In this document: piece after piece, positions 48,985 to 61,337 of the stretch
Numbering within the stretch: the first letter of the stretch is position 1
How the letters are laid out: the number at the start of each line of letters is the position of its first letter
Assembly: GCF_947179515.1 (NCBI RefSeq)
Contig: NC_067481.1
Span: 4,791,570-4,855,569, forward strand
Reading direction: 5' to 3'
Length of the DNA stretch: 64,000 bases
DNA from: Apodemus sylvaticus
Lineage: Eukaryota > Chordata > Mammalia > Rodentia > Muridae
The notes under the pieces: generated by a model
What the model was told of the DNA's origin: nothing
The model's database searches: none
The model's input: the letters and a program-made list of their open reading frames with translations, nothing else
Made by a program: the position numbers and the translations under genes

Positions 48985-49130
48985 GGGACGGTGTAATAGT
49001 GGTATACACCTTTAATCTCAGCACTTGGGAGGCAGAGGCAGGTGGATTGCTCTGATTTTGGGGCCAACCTGTTTTACAGGATGAGTTCTAGGACACCCAG
49101 GGTTACACAGAGAAGCCCTGGGGGGGGGGA
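48985..49130 (+). repeat. B1 SINE
   Basis: GGTGTAATAGTGGTATACACC...GTTACACAGAGAAGCCCTG, diverged. Confidence 0.8.
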
Positions 49131-50140
49131 GTTAAAAAGAAAGCCTTGTAAGCTTTGAGGAAGGTTTCAGTCACCATTCCTACCCGGGTCTCAGGGCTCT
49201 TGCCACACCCTCTGCGGCCACTGGAAAGTCGCCTTTGTGCATCTTCCTTACACTTACATTTTAACAACTTAAGTAATTTTTCAAGTCCCAATTTATTTTT
49301 CTTTAACTTTTCTTTGGTTACTAGCAAGAAGACTACCATTTAAAGAATGTTTATCAACTAATATACTTTATACATTTTCTTCTTTTGACAGTTACCTATG
49401 CTCAAAGGCACAGAACTAGTTTCTCCAAGACTGGATTGGGTAACTGTCTGCCTTAGCAGTCAGACCACTTCTTTGTTTCTGGGTTTTCTTTACAGAGATA
49501 TGTGATTTCTTACTTTTTCTCTTCCTTCCTTCCTGCCTCAGTGCTGGGGATGGAAAAGAAAGCCTTCTGTAAGCTAGGAGAGCACTATACCACTGCCTAG
49601 AACTATAATTTTAATAATTTACATTAGTTAAACTGATGGTTGGAAACACAGCAGGTAAGCAAGAGCCGATGTTTGTGGCTTGCTTAGCACTGTCACTGAA
49701 TCACCATGACCTTGATCACACAGAACACAAAAAGGTTTTACCTAAAAACCAAACATGTCAGAAATAAAAGCATCATCAATTTAGTACACACCAAAGCTCT
49801 GAGGTATAAGACCAGCTGTCCCTCTCCCACTCTGACCTTCAGTGAACTTTCAGGGAACTATCTCCCAAACACCCCTTCTGCTCATTTTCAGTCAGCACCT
49901 TCTCATGTTAGCCTCAGACACTCTGGTTCCTGCAGATTTGCCCTTTCTGAAACCATCTGAGGAGGTGTGAATTCTAGGGTATATATATTTGTGTCTGACT
50001 GTCTGAACAGTGACAGAATCCATCTCAGAGCAAGTACTTCTCTATGAGACACCACACCATACACCAGCTAGTATATTGGTAAGACTCAACTTGTTCTAGG
50101 ATTATATTATATTACTATTATTACTACTACTGCTGAATGA
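49131..50140. other. Intron 1, mostly unique sequence
   Basis: An ID-like remnant on the minus strand may lie near 49540-49600. No exon recognised. Confidence 0.45.
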
Positions 50141-50144
50141 ATGA

Positions 50145-50340
50145 ATAAGACAGATTCTTGCTATGTAGCCATGACTGGACTGGAACTGGCTATATAGACC
50201 AGGCTGGCCTACAACTCATGGAGATCCATCTGCCTCTGCCTCCTGTGTACTGGGATTAAAGGCAGGTCATCCCATCCCATCCCATCCCATCCCATCCCAT
50301 CCCATCCCAATATCACACCACACCACACCACACCACACCA
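50145..50340 (-). repeat. B1 SINE fragment followed by (ATCCC)n and (CACAC)n
   Basis: A minus-strand B1 (GACAGATTCTTGCTATGTAG...GGGATTAAAGGCA) ends at about 50265 and runs straight into about nine ATCCC pentamers and then ACACC pentamers. Confidence 0.85.
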
Positions 50341-50978
50341 AGACCATACCATACCAGGTTCCATTATTTCTGATTATTGAGTAGTACTCTGAAGTACATT
50401 GCATACTTCTTTACACACTTACCAGCGACCATCATCTAGACCATCCCCACCCTCCCGTCCCTGTCTTCTGATGGTGGCTGTTCTCATAGGTACGAAGGGT
50501 GCTTCACTGTATAGTCATTTCCCCAGGGCTAGGCCACACCAGCCACCTGATGAACTGTCTGTTGAAATCTCTTCTGTTTTAAAGTGGGATATTTTACTAC
50601 TAACATATGATGGCCTGTTTTGTTTTCTTTTCCTAGACGTGGGACATGTCTTTAATCCTAGCACTTGAAGAGATAGGCAGACTTCTGTGAGCTCAAGGTC
50701 AGCCAGGGATGCATAATGAGATCTTACTATTTTGAAGGCCCAGGCTGGTCTCTGACTCCTGGACTCAAGTGATCTTCCTGCTTTTCTACAATTTCAGTTA
50801 TTTACCACGTCTCTCCTGAAAATCACAACCGTGAACTAAAAAAATAAAACCCAGCCAAATAAAGAAACAAAAGATAACATGCTTATCCCAAAAAGTCAGC
50901 TGTTTCAGTCTCTCTACCAGGTAAGACTTTGAGGCTGACAATACTCTACTCCTGTGAATGTCTGTATTAAAGAACAAA

Positions 50979-50983
50979 AAAAA

Positions 50984-51042
<59 letters not shown>

Positions 51043-51090
51043 GAAAAGAAAAGAAAAAAAGAAAAAAAAGAAAAAGAAAAGAAGAAAGAT
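50979..51090. repeat. (GAAA)n purine tract
   Basis: About 110 nt of A/G, the first 60 as GAAA units. Confidence 0.95.
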
Positions 51091-51672
51091 CCTGTAGAAA
51101 AAATGGGTCAAGTGAGGGAAATTGCTTTCCCACAGGGCTGTGAGATTGAATAGGAAGTGGCTGAATCAGACAGAAGAAAGGCGGCATCGCCCATTCATAC
51201 TTGGCTTTTGTATATCAAAGGCTCAGCTTCCTTTGCACTTAGCCCATTAACTAAAGCATTCCAGTTTCAAGGTGACACAGACTCTTCCTCCTCCTCCACA
51301 GAAAAGTCTTCCACCTTTTAATAACATATTAGAACAAGAATCCTTAAATAGACTTAAAATTTTCAGTAATTTTTAAATTTTCAAATAACGCTCTAAGAAA
51401 AATCTAATGCTGTAGCATAATAAGATAATCCCCAATGACATTTATTTTATTGATAATCTTATCACTAGGGACTGGTACACTCCTGCCTGAGCCATCTTGA
51501 TGCAAGTCAGGGATCTGGGGAAGGAACATTTATGCACTGATTTTCACACATGGATACTGTTTCTTCTATACACATCAAAGTGAAGTTGCTCCATTTAGAG
51601 CCCCAAATGACACTAACTGGGGCTGTCAACTTCCAGCCTTATTAGCACTCACTGGTTAAGAAATCTTTTATG

Positions 51673-51850
51673 GGCTGGGCAGTGGTGGCACACGCCTGTA
51701 ATCCCAGCACTCTGGGAGGCAGAGGCAGGTGGATTTCTGAGTTCGAGGCCAGCCTGGTCTACAGAGTGAGTTCCAGGACAGCCAGGGCTATACAGAGAAA
51801 CCCTGTCTCAGGGGGAAAAAAAAGAAAGGAAGGAAGGAAGGAAGGAAGGA

Positions 51851-51938
<88 letters not shown>
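51673..51938 (+). repeat. B1 SINE with expanded (GAAA)n tail and target-site duplication
   Basis: Near-consensus B1 from GGCTGGGCAGTGGTGGCACA to CCCTGTCTC, followed by about 125 nt of GGAA/GAAA repeat. AAGAAATCTTTTATG flanks both ends (51658-51672 and 51939-51953) and recurs at 51982-51996. Confidence 0.96.
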
Positions 51939-51942
<4 letters not shown>

Positions 51943-51999
51943 AATCTTTTATGATCAATAAAAAATAAATTAACTTAAAAAAAGAAATCTTTTATGCTA

Positions 52000-53110
52000 C
52001 GGGGGTGGAGAGAACTAAAGACAGATAGGCCCAGCCTTGTCTCTCATCTATGTAGAGAATAAACAAGGTAACTCACGTAGTGATTTGTACTTGGCACTGA
52101 CAGCACGCCTTCACTAGTGCGACAGTGACATTCAGAATCCTTTCACTGGTGGCCTAGCAGACCGCTCCTGCATCCAGGCTTTCTTTACTCTGTCTCTGAT
52201 GTACTGAATTTCAGCACAGCAAAAGGGAAAGAAGAGTGGGAACAATAAGCTTTGCAAGAGGACCCAGGGAGAATTCTGGGTACATCTGAATTCAGAGTAT
52301 ATCTGAAGGCTGAATTCTGAAACTGCTGTGTGTTAAGACTAATTTAAGATTCACTTTAAAAAAAATCATGCTAGAAAATTAGGATTTACCAAATCAAAGT
52401 TCTGCCATATATCCAAGCTTAAATAGACGGACACATGTAGGCTATTGAAAGAACTCTATCTGGGGACTTGATTAAGACTAGTTAACCAATAAAAAGTGAT
52501 TTCAAGAAATGATTTTGACAACACCCTTTAAAAACCCTCTGATTAAGTGAACAATGAGGGGACCATGTACGCTGACCAGGTAAATCAGCTTGGCCAAACT
52601 GATACCTTCCTTGGACTGTGCTCATATTTTCAATGGGCTCATATCTAAAGAGCTGTCCAGTGCGTAGCTACAACAGGTATTATTCCTATTTTTCACTCAA
52701 ACTTAAAGTTTTAATGTCTGTGAGGAATACCATGCGCTGTTCTTTCTCTGGGGACATTCACATGCCAGTGCCAGGGAAAAGGAAGTACCCATTCCTCCAG
52801 GCACCCAGACAAAAAAGTAATGCAAGGATCTCACAGTGTTCACTGAGGTGGACTCACGAATCTTGTACCTTCCTCCCAACTAGGCTTAGCTGAAAACTCA
52901 GTCACTATCTTAAAAGGCAACCTAAGCAAAAGTACCAGTTTTCAACTCTCCTTTCCCTCATGTTCATTTGTGGAAACAGCATCACTGATGAAATAGATGA
53001 CTCAGAATTAAAAATATTTATTTATTCGTTTATTTATTCTCTATACAGAGACACTTCTCTAGTAACCAACTATTGCAATCATCCCTGAAAGTATAGTTTT
53101 AATAATTTAT
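52000..53110. other. Intron 1, unique sequence
   Basis: No repeat or exon recognised. Confidence 0.45.
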
Positions 53111-53111
53111 T

Positions 53112-53280
53112 TTTATTAATGTATCTGTGTGAGCATATGACATGTGTACAGGTGGCTGTGGAGACCAGAAGAGGGCATCAGCTTTCCTAAAGCTGAAGTT
53201 CCTAAGTGCTGGAAACAGAATTCTGTTCTTCTGCAAGAACACCCAACACTCTTAACTGTTGAGTCATCTCTCTAGACCCT
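53112..53280 (-). repeat. B3-type SINE
   Basis: GGAGACCAGAAGAGGGCATC and GTTGAGTCATCTCTCTAGAC blocks. Confidence 0.8.
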
Positions 53281-53529
53281 AGACATTTTTATCTTAATGT
53301 TTATGAGACACCATAGCTACTGTAGGGATTACAAAGATGAACAGGTTACTCTACTAACAAGTAACTCAAGTCTAATATGCAAATGGTCACCACAATGAAG
53401 AGCTTTGCACCAATGTACAACCAGTTAAGTATAAGACTTTATAGACATTAAGTACAAAGGTTCTGAGGTTCTCATCACCTGTCTTTGGAAGAAGAAAAGC
53501 AGTTTTAGCCAGTTTTAAAGTCTTCTCAT

Positions 53530-53640
53530 GTAGAATGTGGTGGTTCACCTGGGATTCTAGCACTTAGGCTGTTGAGGCAAAACGATGCTGAGTTCAAGGC
53601 TAGAATTACACAGTGAGAACCTGTCTCAAAAAAGCCACAA
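53530..53640 (+). repeat. Old B1-like SINE
   Basis: GAATGTGGTGGTTCACCTGG...CACAGTGAGAACCTGTCTC, diverged and partly deleted. Confidence 0.65.
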
Positions 53641-55504
53641 CAATTAAAAAGCTTCCCCATTCTACTCTAAAGAAGTGAAAAAGGAAAAAGTACATTTTGG
53701 GTTGGTTTGGGGGTTTTGTTTTTTGTTTTTCTTTTTTTGTCTTTGTTAAACAATGTATTGCTCCTGAAGTTTATGAAGTTATGTTTGTCTAACCTATAAA
53801 ATGTTGTAACTTAAAACACAACAACAATAAAACTACTAAGGTAGCTATACTGTAATATTCATGTGAAAACAAAACTTTGCTTCTGTGCAACTTTGAAAAA
53901 AATTTGCTTTTACTTCCTTTTGGTCAATAGATCATGTCCATAGAGTTAAAAGTACATCTTGGGGTGCTCTATATAAGTTGTCAGTTTCTTAAAGTACGAT
54001 ACTCATAAAGCTTGCTTCCATCGAGAGTAGTCGCCATAATTAACAGCTGATTCCCACTCTCACGTGGTTGACTTGTTTTTGCTGTGATCAGAATTTCTAC
54101 TCCAGGACAAAACCTCACACAATAAGCTCTCTTGCCCCAACCATATCTTCCAAGGATGCACTGTATTTAGGACATTAGGGACATTTCAACATAGCTTCTT
54201 GGGGACTTAATTTTAAGCTCTCCAGGCACACCCTACACAAAGTAGCTAACCAAGGACCTCACCTCTTAAATTCCTTCCTTCTGACAACCCACACCATCCC
54301 TGTGTGTTCTGTCTTTCAAAATCGTAACATCTCTCAGTTCTACCCCATTTCGTGTCACCCAGGCCACCTGTCTCACACAGCCAGTCACACTGCCCACAAT
54401 TTGAACACTCCATCAGGTCAAGGAACAGTTTCCATCCACCACTGCTCATGCCAAGCGCATCACCATCCATCAACAGTGTCCAAGCAGGTAAACAATTAAT
54501 TATGGTTCTACCCAATATTAACTCTACTAAACCTTACTACTAACACAAAAACTAACACAAAACCCACTAATAATACAAAAGCTTGGTCTCAGTGCTCATA
54601 TAGGTTATCAGATACACTAAGTCTGTCTCTGCTGAGGTGTTCCTCCACACTTGGTTTGCTCATTGTCTCTTGTAGAGTTATCACTTTCTTCCGAGGAAGT
54701 TCCACTTTTCAGGACCAAGACTTTTCAAGCAGAGTTATGTATTTCCACACCATCCCCCATCAAGCCGGTTTTCTCTTCTGAGAGATGGGCATGCCCTCAG
54801 CATTTCCCAAGGGCAGTTCTCCTCAACTAGAAGTTAGTCTGGAGGGAAACTTCTTGGTGGTCATGGAAGACTGGGAAATATTGGGCTGGACTTCTCCAAA
54901 CATGTTTTAAAACTCACCCTTACAAAGAGGATACAGTAAATATATGACTACATAAGTATACACCATCATAGATTTTTGCCAAATTCCTGTATGAATACGT
55001 GGCTTCCTCTACTTTTTGATTAGGCTCTCTCTTTACACAGCAACATCATCAGGTCAACTCTAGAAAGCCTAGAAGTCCCTTCTTTCACTGTGGCTGTGTA
55101 CACAGAAAACAGCAGCAGGGAACAAAAGTCCTGGCATTAGAAGACCTGAGACACATACCACAGACAACTAATAGCCGGCATATCTATCTACACTAGTCAA
55201 GGTTCCTCTATCTACACATGACCAGAAGATCCATACTTCCTAGCTATACAAAGTCTTGGAAAACATGCTGTCAATACTAGCAGCGGGATAGGTCGAACAC
55301 CATTCAACGAAAGTGAGATTAAGAGTCTGTTCTAAAAGCTACACTATTTCTATATGTCAGAGCTTTAAGGTATGCTAAATTTGAAATCTGGGATCTCAGG
55401 GAGCAATGATAAAGGGGACCACTTTAAAGGAGTATAAGGAGTATTGTAAATATTAAGTATTATAGTCTTGGTATGAGCCACAGTGTATGTTTGTCAGTTA
55501 CTTT
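53641..55504. other. Intron 1, 1.9-kb repeat-poor block
   Basis: No SINE or exon recognised. The minus frame at 54246-54515 shows no known family. Confidence 0.45.
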
Positions 55505-55519
55505 TTAAGATTTTGCTTA

Positions 55520-55656
55520 GGCGGGCAGTGGTGGTGCACACCTGCAAATTTCTGAGTCCAAGGCCAGCCTGGTCTACAGAGTGAACTCCAAGACAGCCAG
55601 GGCTATACAGAGAAACCCTGTCTCAACAAACTAAAAATTAAAAATAAAAAAAAAAA
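55520..55656 (+). repeat. B1 SINE with internal deletion and target-site duplication
   Basis: GCGGGCAGTGGTGGTGCACACCTG jumps to AAATTTCTGAG, so about 35 nt of the B1 centre are missing. TTTAAGATTTTGCTTA and TTTAAGACTTTGCTTA flank it. Confidence 0.93.
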
Positions 55657-55672
55657 TTTAAGACTTTGCTTA

Positions 55673-57950
55673 AATGGAGATCTGAATGACAGAACACTCT
55701 CCACCATTCCTACCTCACAGCTGTCCTCAGCGATTCAGTGGCACCAGGGTGCACAGAACCACTACCATCTTTCCTCAGGGTGTTCCCTGACAGAAATTTT
55801 GCTCCAAATACCAGCCCACAGCCTCTCATTCAGAACAAAGCTTACCAGGCCAGTTCCTTATATTCTTCCTCTTTCTCAGTATTTCACATTTTGTGTGGAT
55901 TATGAGGAAACAGGAATATTCCTGCACTCCTTTCCCACAGCTTCTGAGAAACTGTTGTTGATCACTTGGCCTTAGCAAGAAGGTAATCCACAGGGCCTGA
56001 GCTACCAGCTCCGAACTACAGATCTAGCTTAATTCCTGCTTGCTAATTTAACCTGGATTCTCTTGCTTTGTTCAAAGAGTAATTAAAAAGAAATGATCTT
56101 TGGGAAGAAAAGTACACAATACCTTTGCCAGGCTCAAGCCAAGCAAGTAAGTTTTGCTGTGGAAGATTTTAGTCTTACTCATCTAGACAGTACACACTGA
56201 ATGAGGCACATATTCCCCAAAACCACTTTGCCATGAATGTGCATTTGGTGTCAGTCTTATCAAAAGACTGTGTGTGATGGCAAAGGACTTCACCAGGAAT
56301 ACTTTTCTATCTGCTGAGAATAACCTGGTTTGATGTTGTGATACTGTGGGTCCACAGCTCAAGCCATCTGAGGAAGAAAGCACCACTATATACAGAATAT
56401 TGTCTGCCAGAGGTCTACAGAAGCTTGGCTCCCAGGGAATCATTTATTATACAAAAAGGTGATGGCTACCAGCTTCGATGACAGAGAACTGACAATTTAA
56501 GACTATTGTGGCGGAAAGGTTTATGAAGAAGCAAAATAGAAAGACCAACCCAGCCTGCTCTCAGGGGAAGCATCTCCCAAAGGACTCCTTAGCCTTGTGA
56601 CTATACATGGCCAGGTGATCTCATGTGTTTATAGCAGCAAAGATGCGTTGCAACAAACAGGCCAAGGGAGGGGTGTGTGTGTGTGATGGTGACAACTCCA
56701 TATTCTAATTCTTAGAGAAAGTATTTAAATTCATTAGCCTGTAAGAGACATGGACTCCAAAGCCACATTCTTAGCCTGTAAGAGACATGGACTCCAAAGC
56801 CACATTCTTAATCACACCTATATCACAGGCACGGAGCTCACAGGACTGACCTGCTGTGAAAGGTGTGCAGCTGTGGAAGGCGGGCTCAGGAGTGTGTGCA
56901 CAGTGTTCGGAGCTGCCTCAGGGATGTCTCATGGCTGGGGGCCCAGATTGGCTAGCTCTGCACACAACTCTGTAGTGTTTTGAGGGCTACACAGGAGGAA
57001 TGCATTCTTAAATTAACAAACAGCTCTCATCCCTGCACACCCTCTTCATCCATTGAAAGCATGTGAGGCCGCTAAGAAGCCAGTTTTAGTGCAATTCCAA
57101 AAATGGCCTAAAGGATATGGAGTTGCAATGCACTCTGAACATGCAAAACCTTATTATGTACAAGTGAAGAATGAAAATAAACCAAATATGCTCTGGACAG
57201 AGGTTATCATTTATCTGTTTCACATCACTTATGTGCATTCTCTGTAAGGGTTACACAATCATTTTTAGCAAGTAATCATCATCATTTGTAATTACATTTC
57301 TGAAAAACTGTATAGACTGAAAATGTATCAATGGGAATACATTTATGTCTTAAAGTCTATTTTTAAAAGGTATATTATTTTGTAAGTAACACTCTCCTCA
57401 CAATAGCACAAGTATTTAAAAGCCAATTTGTAAAAATTTAATTTGCATAATCGAACTAGCTTAAAGAAAATAAATCTGTAAAAATCTACCCCCTAAATGT
57501 TAACCAGTTCACGATGATGCTCCACTCTTTACTCAAAGCTGTGTCTTCGAATGAGGTAATTAAGACGTTAGTATCTGTAAGTCCCCTTCTGAAGCCATTT
57601 ACCCTGACAGCAGACTTCACTGTCTTGCAAACCTTCCTCCTATTCTCTTACCTGCACACAGTCTGAAAGGCCTGAATGAGAGGTAAAGCCTATCTACCTC
57701 AAAGCAATTTCAGTCAAAGGAATCCAAACCCAACTACACAAAAACTGCCACCTGGCTTTTGGGCTTATCTGGAACCTTTCCAGCCTTGCCTGATGGGGCT
57801 CTGCCTCCTGTTCCCCCTGGGCACACCTCTCTGAGCCCCAAGAACTGCAGTAATCCTGCCTCATCTTTTTCATGCTTTCTCCAAACAAAATCTTTGCTAC
57901 CTTCAACCCCAAATCACCAATTTCCTTTCTTGTAAAATTTTCTTGGGGGC
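55673..57950. other. Intron 1, 2.3-kb repeat-poor block
   Basis: Contains the tandem duplication at 56734-56807 but no SINE, L1 or LTR I recognise. No exon supported. Confidence 0.5.
56734..56807. repeat. 37-bp perfect tandem duplication
   Basis: Two identical copies of a unit starting TTAGCCTGTAAGAG and ending GCCACATTC lie at 56734-56770 and 56771-56807. Confidence 0.95.
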
Positions 57951-57951
57951 T

Positions 57952-58143
57952 GGAGAAATGGCTCACTGGTTAAGAGCACTACTAACTGCTCTCCCAGAGG
58001 ACCTGGGTTCAATTCCTAGCACCCACATGACAGCTCACAGCTATCTGTAACTCCAGTTCCAGGGAATCCAGCACCCTAATATAGACATACATACATGTAA
58101 GCAAAACACCAAGGCACATAAAATAAAAATTTAAAAATCTTAT
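57952..58143 (+). repeat. B3-type SINE
   Basis: GGGGCTGGAGAAATGGCTCA head, GACCTGGGTTCAATTCCTAG block and an AAAATAAAAATTTAAAA tail. Confidence 0.87.
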
Positions 58144-58230
58144 TAAATATCACCTTTGCACACTAAGTCTTGGCTAAGTCATAGTCATCACACAATCTCA
58201 CACACAGACACTCATGCACAATACTGACCG

Positions 58231-58258
58231 ACACACACACACACACACACACACACAC
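58231..58258. repeat. (CA)n microsatellite
   Basis: About 14 CA units. Confidence 0.92.
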
Positions 58259-58259
58259 C

Positions 58260-60104
58260 TTCCCCTTCACAGATCTAACTCATACTGAAGAAAGTGGTTG
58301 TCTACAAAATAGCTCTTCAACCTCTACATCTTAGGTTGTAATGGAGCTATTTATGATGCCAAAGACACTAACACATGCAAACCAAATCACACAAAAAAAG
58401 TAATGCTTTTAATCTTGCTAGCCCCACCAATCTCCCATCCTCCCCCCCCACAGACACACATACACACACACCCCCACCAATGTCAACTTGGGTCCAGCAA
58501 GAACTAAGCACACAGGCAGGACCCCCTTCTCCTAGCCAATGGCTATGAATATGTGGGAAGATACAGACACTCAATTCTTAGCCAGTACTGCAGAAATGTT
58601 ATCTTCCGCATAAAGCTCCCTTCAATGAGGAAAAAGCTATCTCTCACCCCAGTCCAGACTTCCTCTCCTCCCTCCTGGGCTTACTTCTGGGTGATAGTAT
58701 TTGGAAGAACACACAATTACTTCAGTAAAGGCCACTGCTTAACAAAAAGGTGGCAGCAATGAGGAATACTGTCCTTTAAAGTTTCAAATAATCTCCTAGT
58801 GCCTTGGCAACTTTTTAGCCAAGAATGTGAAATGAAACAATGCACCTTACTCCAGCACTCAATTACTTATTCCAAAATGCAGTCAATTAAACATAAACCT
58901 GTTACAAAATAATCCTTTTTATTAAATGTGTATCTGCTCCTTACAACAACACAACATTAAACATGAAAAGGAAGAGCAAGCAGCATTTACTAGAGTCCCA
59001 ATAACCATTTAAACACCAGAATCCAAAGTGGAATTAAAATTAACCCTTTGCCAATCTCAGGGTCTAAACTAAAAGCTTACTAGGTCACTGTCAGATTGCT
59101 TTGGACAAGAAGCATAAGTTTAAATTCATAGTTTTAAAATTAGATCCATATAATTAAATCATATGTGTAGGATGCAAAATTTAACTATTACTTTCTGAAC
59201 TATTAATTTTCTCGTTACTCAAATCATGAAATAAAAATAGACTCTAAGAATCTTATGAAAACACAAATACTAAGATATTTCAGCAGGGGAAAGAAAAAGT
59301 CTTCAGTATTTGTAAACAAAGTCCCAACTAGTCAGACCTCCCCCCATGAATAAAATCAGTTCTGTCAATATAACACAACCCTGTATTTCAGACATCTCAT
59401 TTCCTCAATAAAAGCATCTTAATGAGTGCCACACTGAAATGTCCAAAGCCAGGCTCACCTCTTCTCTTCTGAAAAAAAAAATGTAATTTTCTTCAAGGTG
59501 CCCTCTACCAGCCAAGTTCAACTGGCTTAGGCTGTCTTATCTAACTCAGCCTCTCATTTCCTAGGGAAAGAAGTCTGCAATCCAGGAATATAACTGTCAG
59601 TACCCCACACACAGTTCAAACTGTCCTCTGAAGTCACTCAGGTCATTTTTAGGGTCTCAACTAATTCACAGTTACTCCAGTCCAAAGACAGGAAACTGCA
59701 TAAAAAGCGTATATACAGTCAGATGCCATTGGGATATGTGGTAATGAACAGACTGACTATACTGGCTCAAGGTGGTTAAAGAGAACACCAGATACCCAGA
59801 AAACAACCACTACCTCGGGAACCTGGGCAGTACAATGGAGCAAAGGAGTCAGGAGACTGCCGAGCAACTCCTTCAGGATGCTAAAGTTGGCCATCAACGG
59901 AGCACCATTTTGAGTTTTGAAATTATGCTTCACTCCAGAAGCCAACGAGCAGACCATTCAAATGGAGGTTTCATCTGGCAAAAGCAAAGGTTGGAGAGAA
60001 CTCAACTAATTACACACAGAAGCACCAGCACTGTCAGATGTCTCGGAACGCCATAGGTGCAGCCTTGTCCCGCCAGCTCCTCCTCCCCGGGCTCCCGCAC
60101 AGCA
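58260..60104. other. Intron 1 promoter-proximal block, SINE-free
   Basis: About 1.8 kb just downstream of the CpG island lacks recognisable mobile elements. A T-rich acceptor and a GTGAGC donor on the minus strand enclose 10 nt at 59459-59468; see the findings. Confidence 0.5.
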
Positions 60105-61246
60105 TCCCAGCACCATCCTTCATCAGGATTCCTCCAGCGACGCGCAGCGCGCGCGCCAACCGTCTCCTCGCCCGGCCAACGCACAGGGGGATGGGGTGGG
60201 GGTGGGGGACAGCTTCAGGTCCACATCTGCAGGTTTTTAACTGCTACTGAGGCATTCGCTACATCTCAGCTACTTGGCGAAGCCGCGGACTAAGCTAGCC
60301 TAAAAGCAGAGACGGCGTCGGGGCGCTCGGGTTTCCATATCTGTTAACCGGGTCGGGGTAGCTGCACTGGCGGCGGTGGCGGTGCGTCCTCCTAGCACGC
60401 AGCACTCCGCAGTCTGTTTGCAACACCGTTACAAATAAATCCACCTCATTTCACAACTGTAGGGGGCCCTCGGGGTCACCCATGGCACACCAAACAACGA
60501 CACACTGCGGATCGGTATATGCCATCCTTTGGAAACGCAAGGTCTGCAGAGAACCGTGCAACGAGAGCGGGTCTCATCCACTGCTTTAGTTTTGAGAGAG
60601 CAAGCGAGCCAGCGAGCGAGCGCGGGGGGTGGGGAAAGACACCTAAGCGTCCGACCCGAGTCCCCCATCCCGATGCCGAACGCCCGGCAAGGCGCACGCA
60701 GTCCGTGCCTCTCCTCCGCCCGTCAACCCCGGCCGGCGCCGCACGCGGGTCGCTCTGGGCCGCCGCGCTCCGGCTCGGCCGAACAAAGGGCCCGAAGAGC
60801 TCCGGGCGCAGCGGCGGCGGTGCTCTCACCTGGGCTCCGTCCCCGGCGGCGGCTCCGCGGGGCTCCGGCGGCGCGGGCCTGGCGGTGGAGAGGTCGCTCT
60901 CGGCCGCCCAGGGCCCTCGGGGGCGCTCCGGCGACCGGGGCCCGCTCAGTGCCGGCGCCGCGGGATCGAGTCCGGGCGCGGGCGGCGGGTGGGCGGCGGC
61001 ACGTCCTGGCAGGTCCAGGTCCAGTGCCCGCGACGCCGCGACGCGCCCTGCTCCTCAGTGTCGGCCGGCCGCGGCTCGGACGCAGCCCGGGTCTGAGGCG
61101 GGGATGGCGACCGGCGGCTGGGCGCGGGGCCGCTCCGCTCCCTCCGCCTCGGGCTCCGGCTCGAGCGGGCCCGCGGCGGCGGCGGCGGGAGCGCGACGGC
61201 ACGGGGACCGCCTGTCACGGGGGCGGCCGGGGTGACCCGGCGGCTC

Positions 61247-61333
61247 TCAGGGCTGCACGGCGACGCGGACGGCGACGGCGGCTGCGGCTCCCGGGGCCGT
61301 CGCGCTGAGGTGCGGAGCTGCCACCGCGGCCAT
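61247..61333 (-). CDS. Upstream ORF, 28 codons, in exon 1 leader
   Basis: Reading on the minus strand, ATG at 61333 sits in CAAGATGGCCGC and opens an Ala/Val-rich 28-residue frame (MAAVAAPHL...) ending TGA at 61249-61247. The start context is strong (A at -3, G at +4). It is the only ATG on this strand in the inferred exon 1. The peptide resembles nothing I know and may be only regulatory, for example limiting scanning to the main AUG about 454 nt further on in the spliced leader. Translation is unproven. Confidence 0.35.
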   Translation of the reverse strand: MAAVAAPHLSATAPGAAAAVAVRVAVQP

Positions 61334-61337
61334 CTTG
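61329..61337 (-). promoter_or_regulatory. Tnrc6c: YY1/TISU-like element CAAGATGGC
   Basis: CAAGATGGC on the minus strand matches the YY1 core. Extended to CAAGATGGCCGC it matches the TISU consensus (SAASATGGCGGC) with one mismatch. It lies about 15 nt downstream of an initiator-like site, where such elements act both in transcription and in translation from short leaders. Confidence 0.6.

Noticed and set aside
50265..50345. CRISPR-like array of short repeats
   Set aside because: Units are 5 nt without spacers, so this is a simple microsatellite; the DNA is mammalian.
60519..61308. Plus-strand frames of 238 and 259 codons in the CpG island
   Set aside because: Very high GC removes stop codons. 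The proteins are Arg/Ala/Gly/Pro-rich without domains, overlap in different frames, and lie antisense to inferred exon 1.
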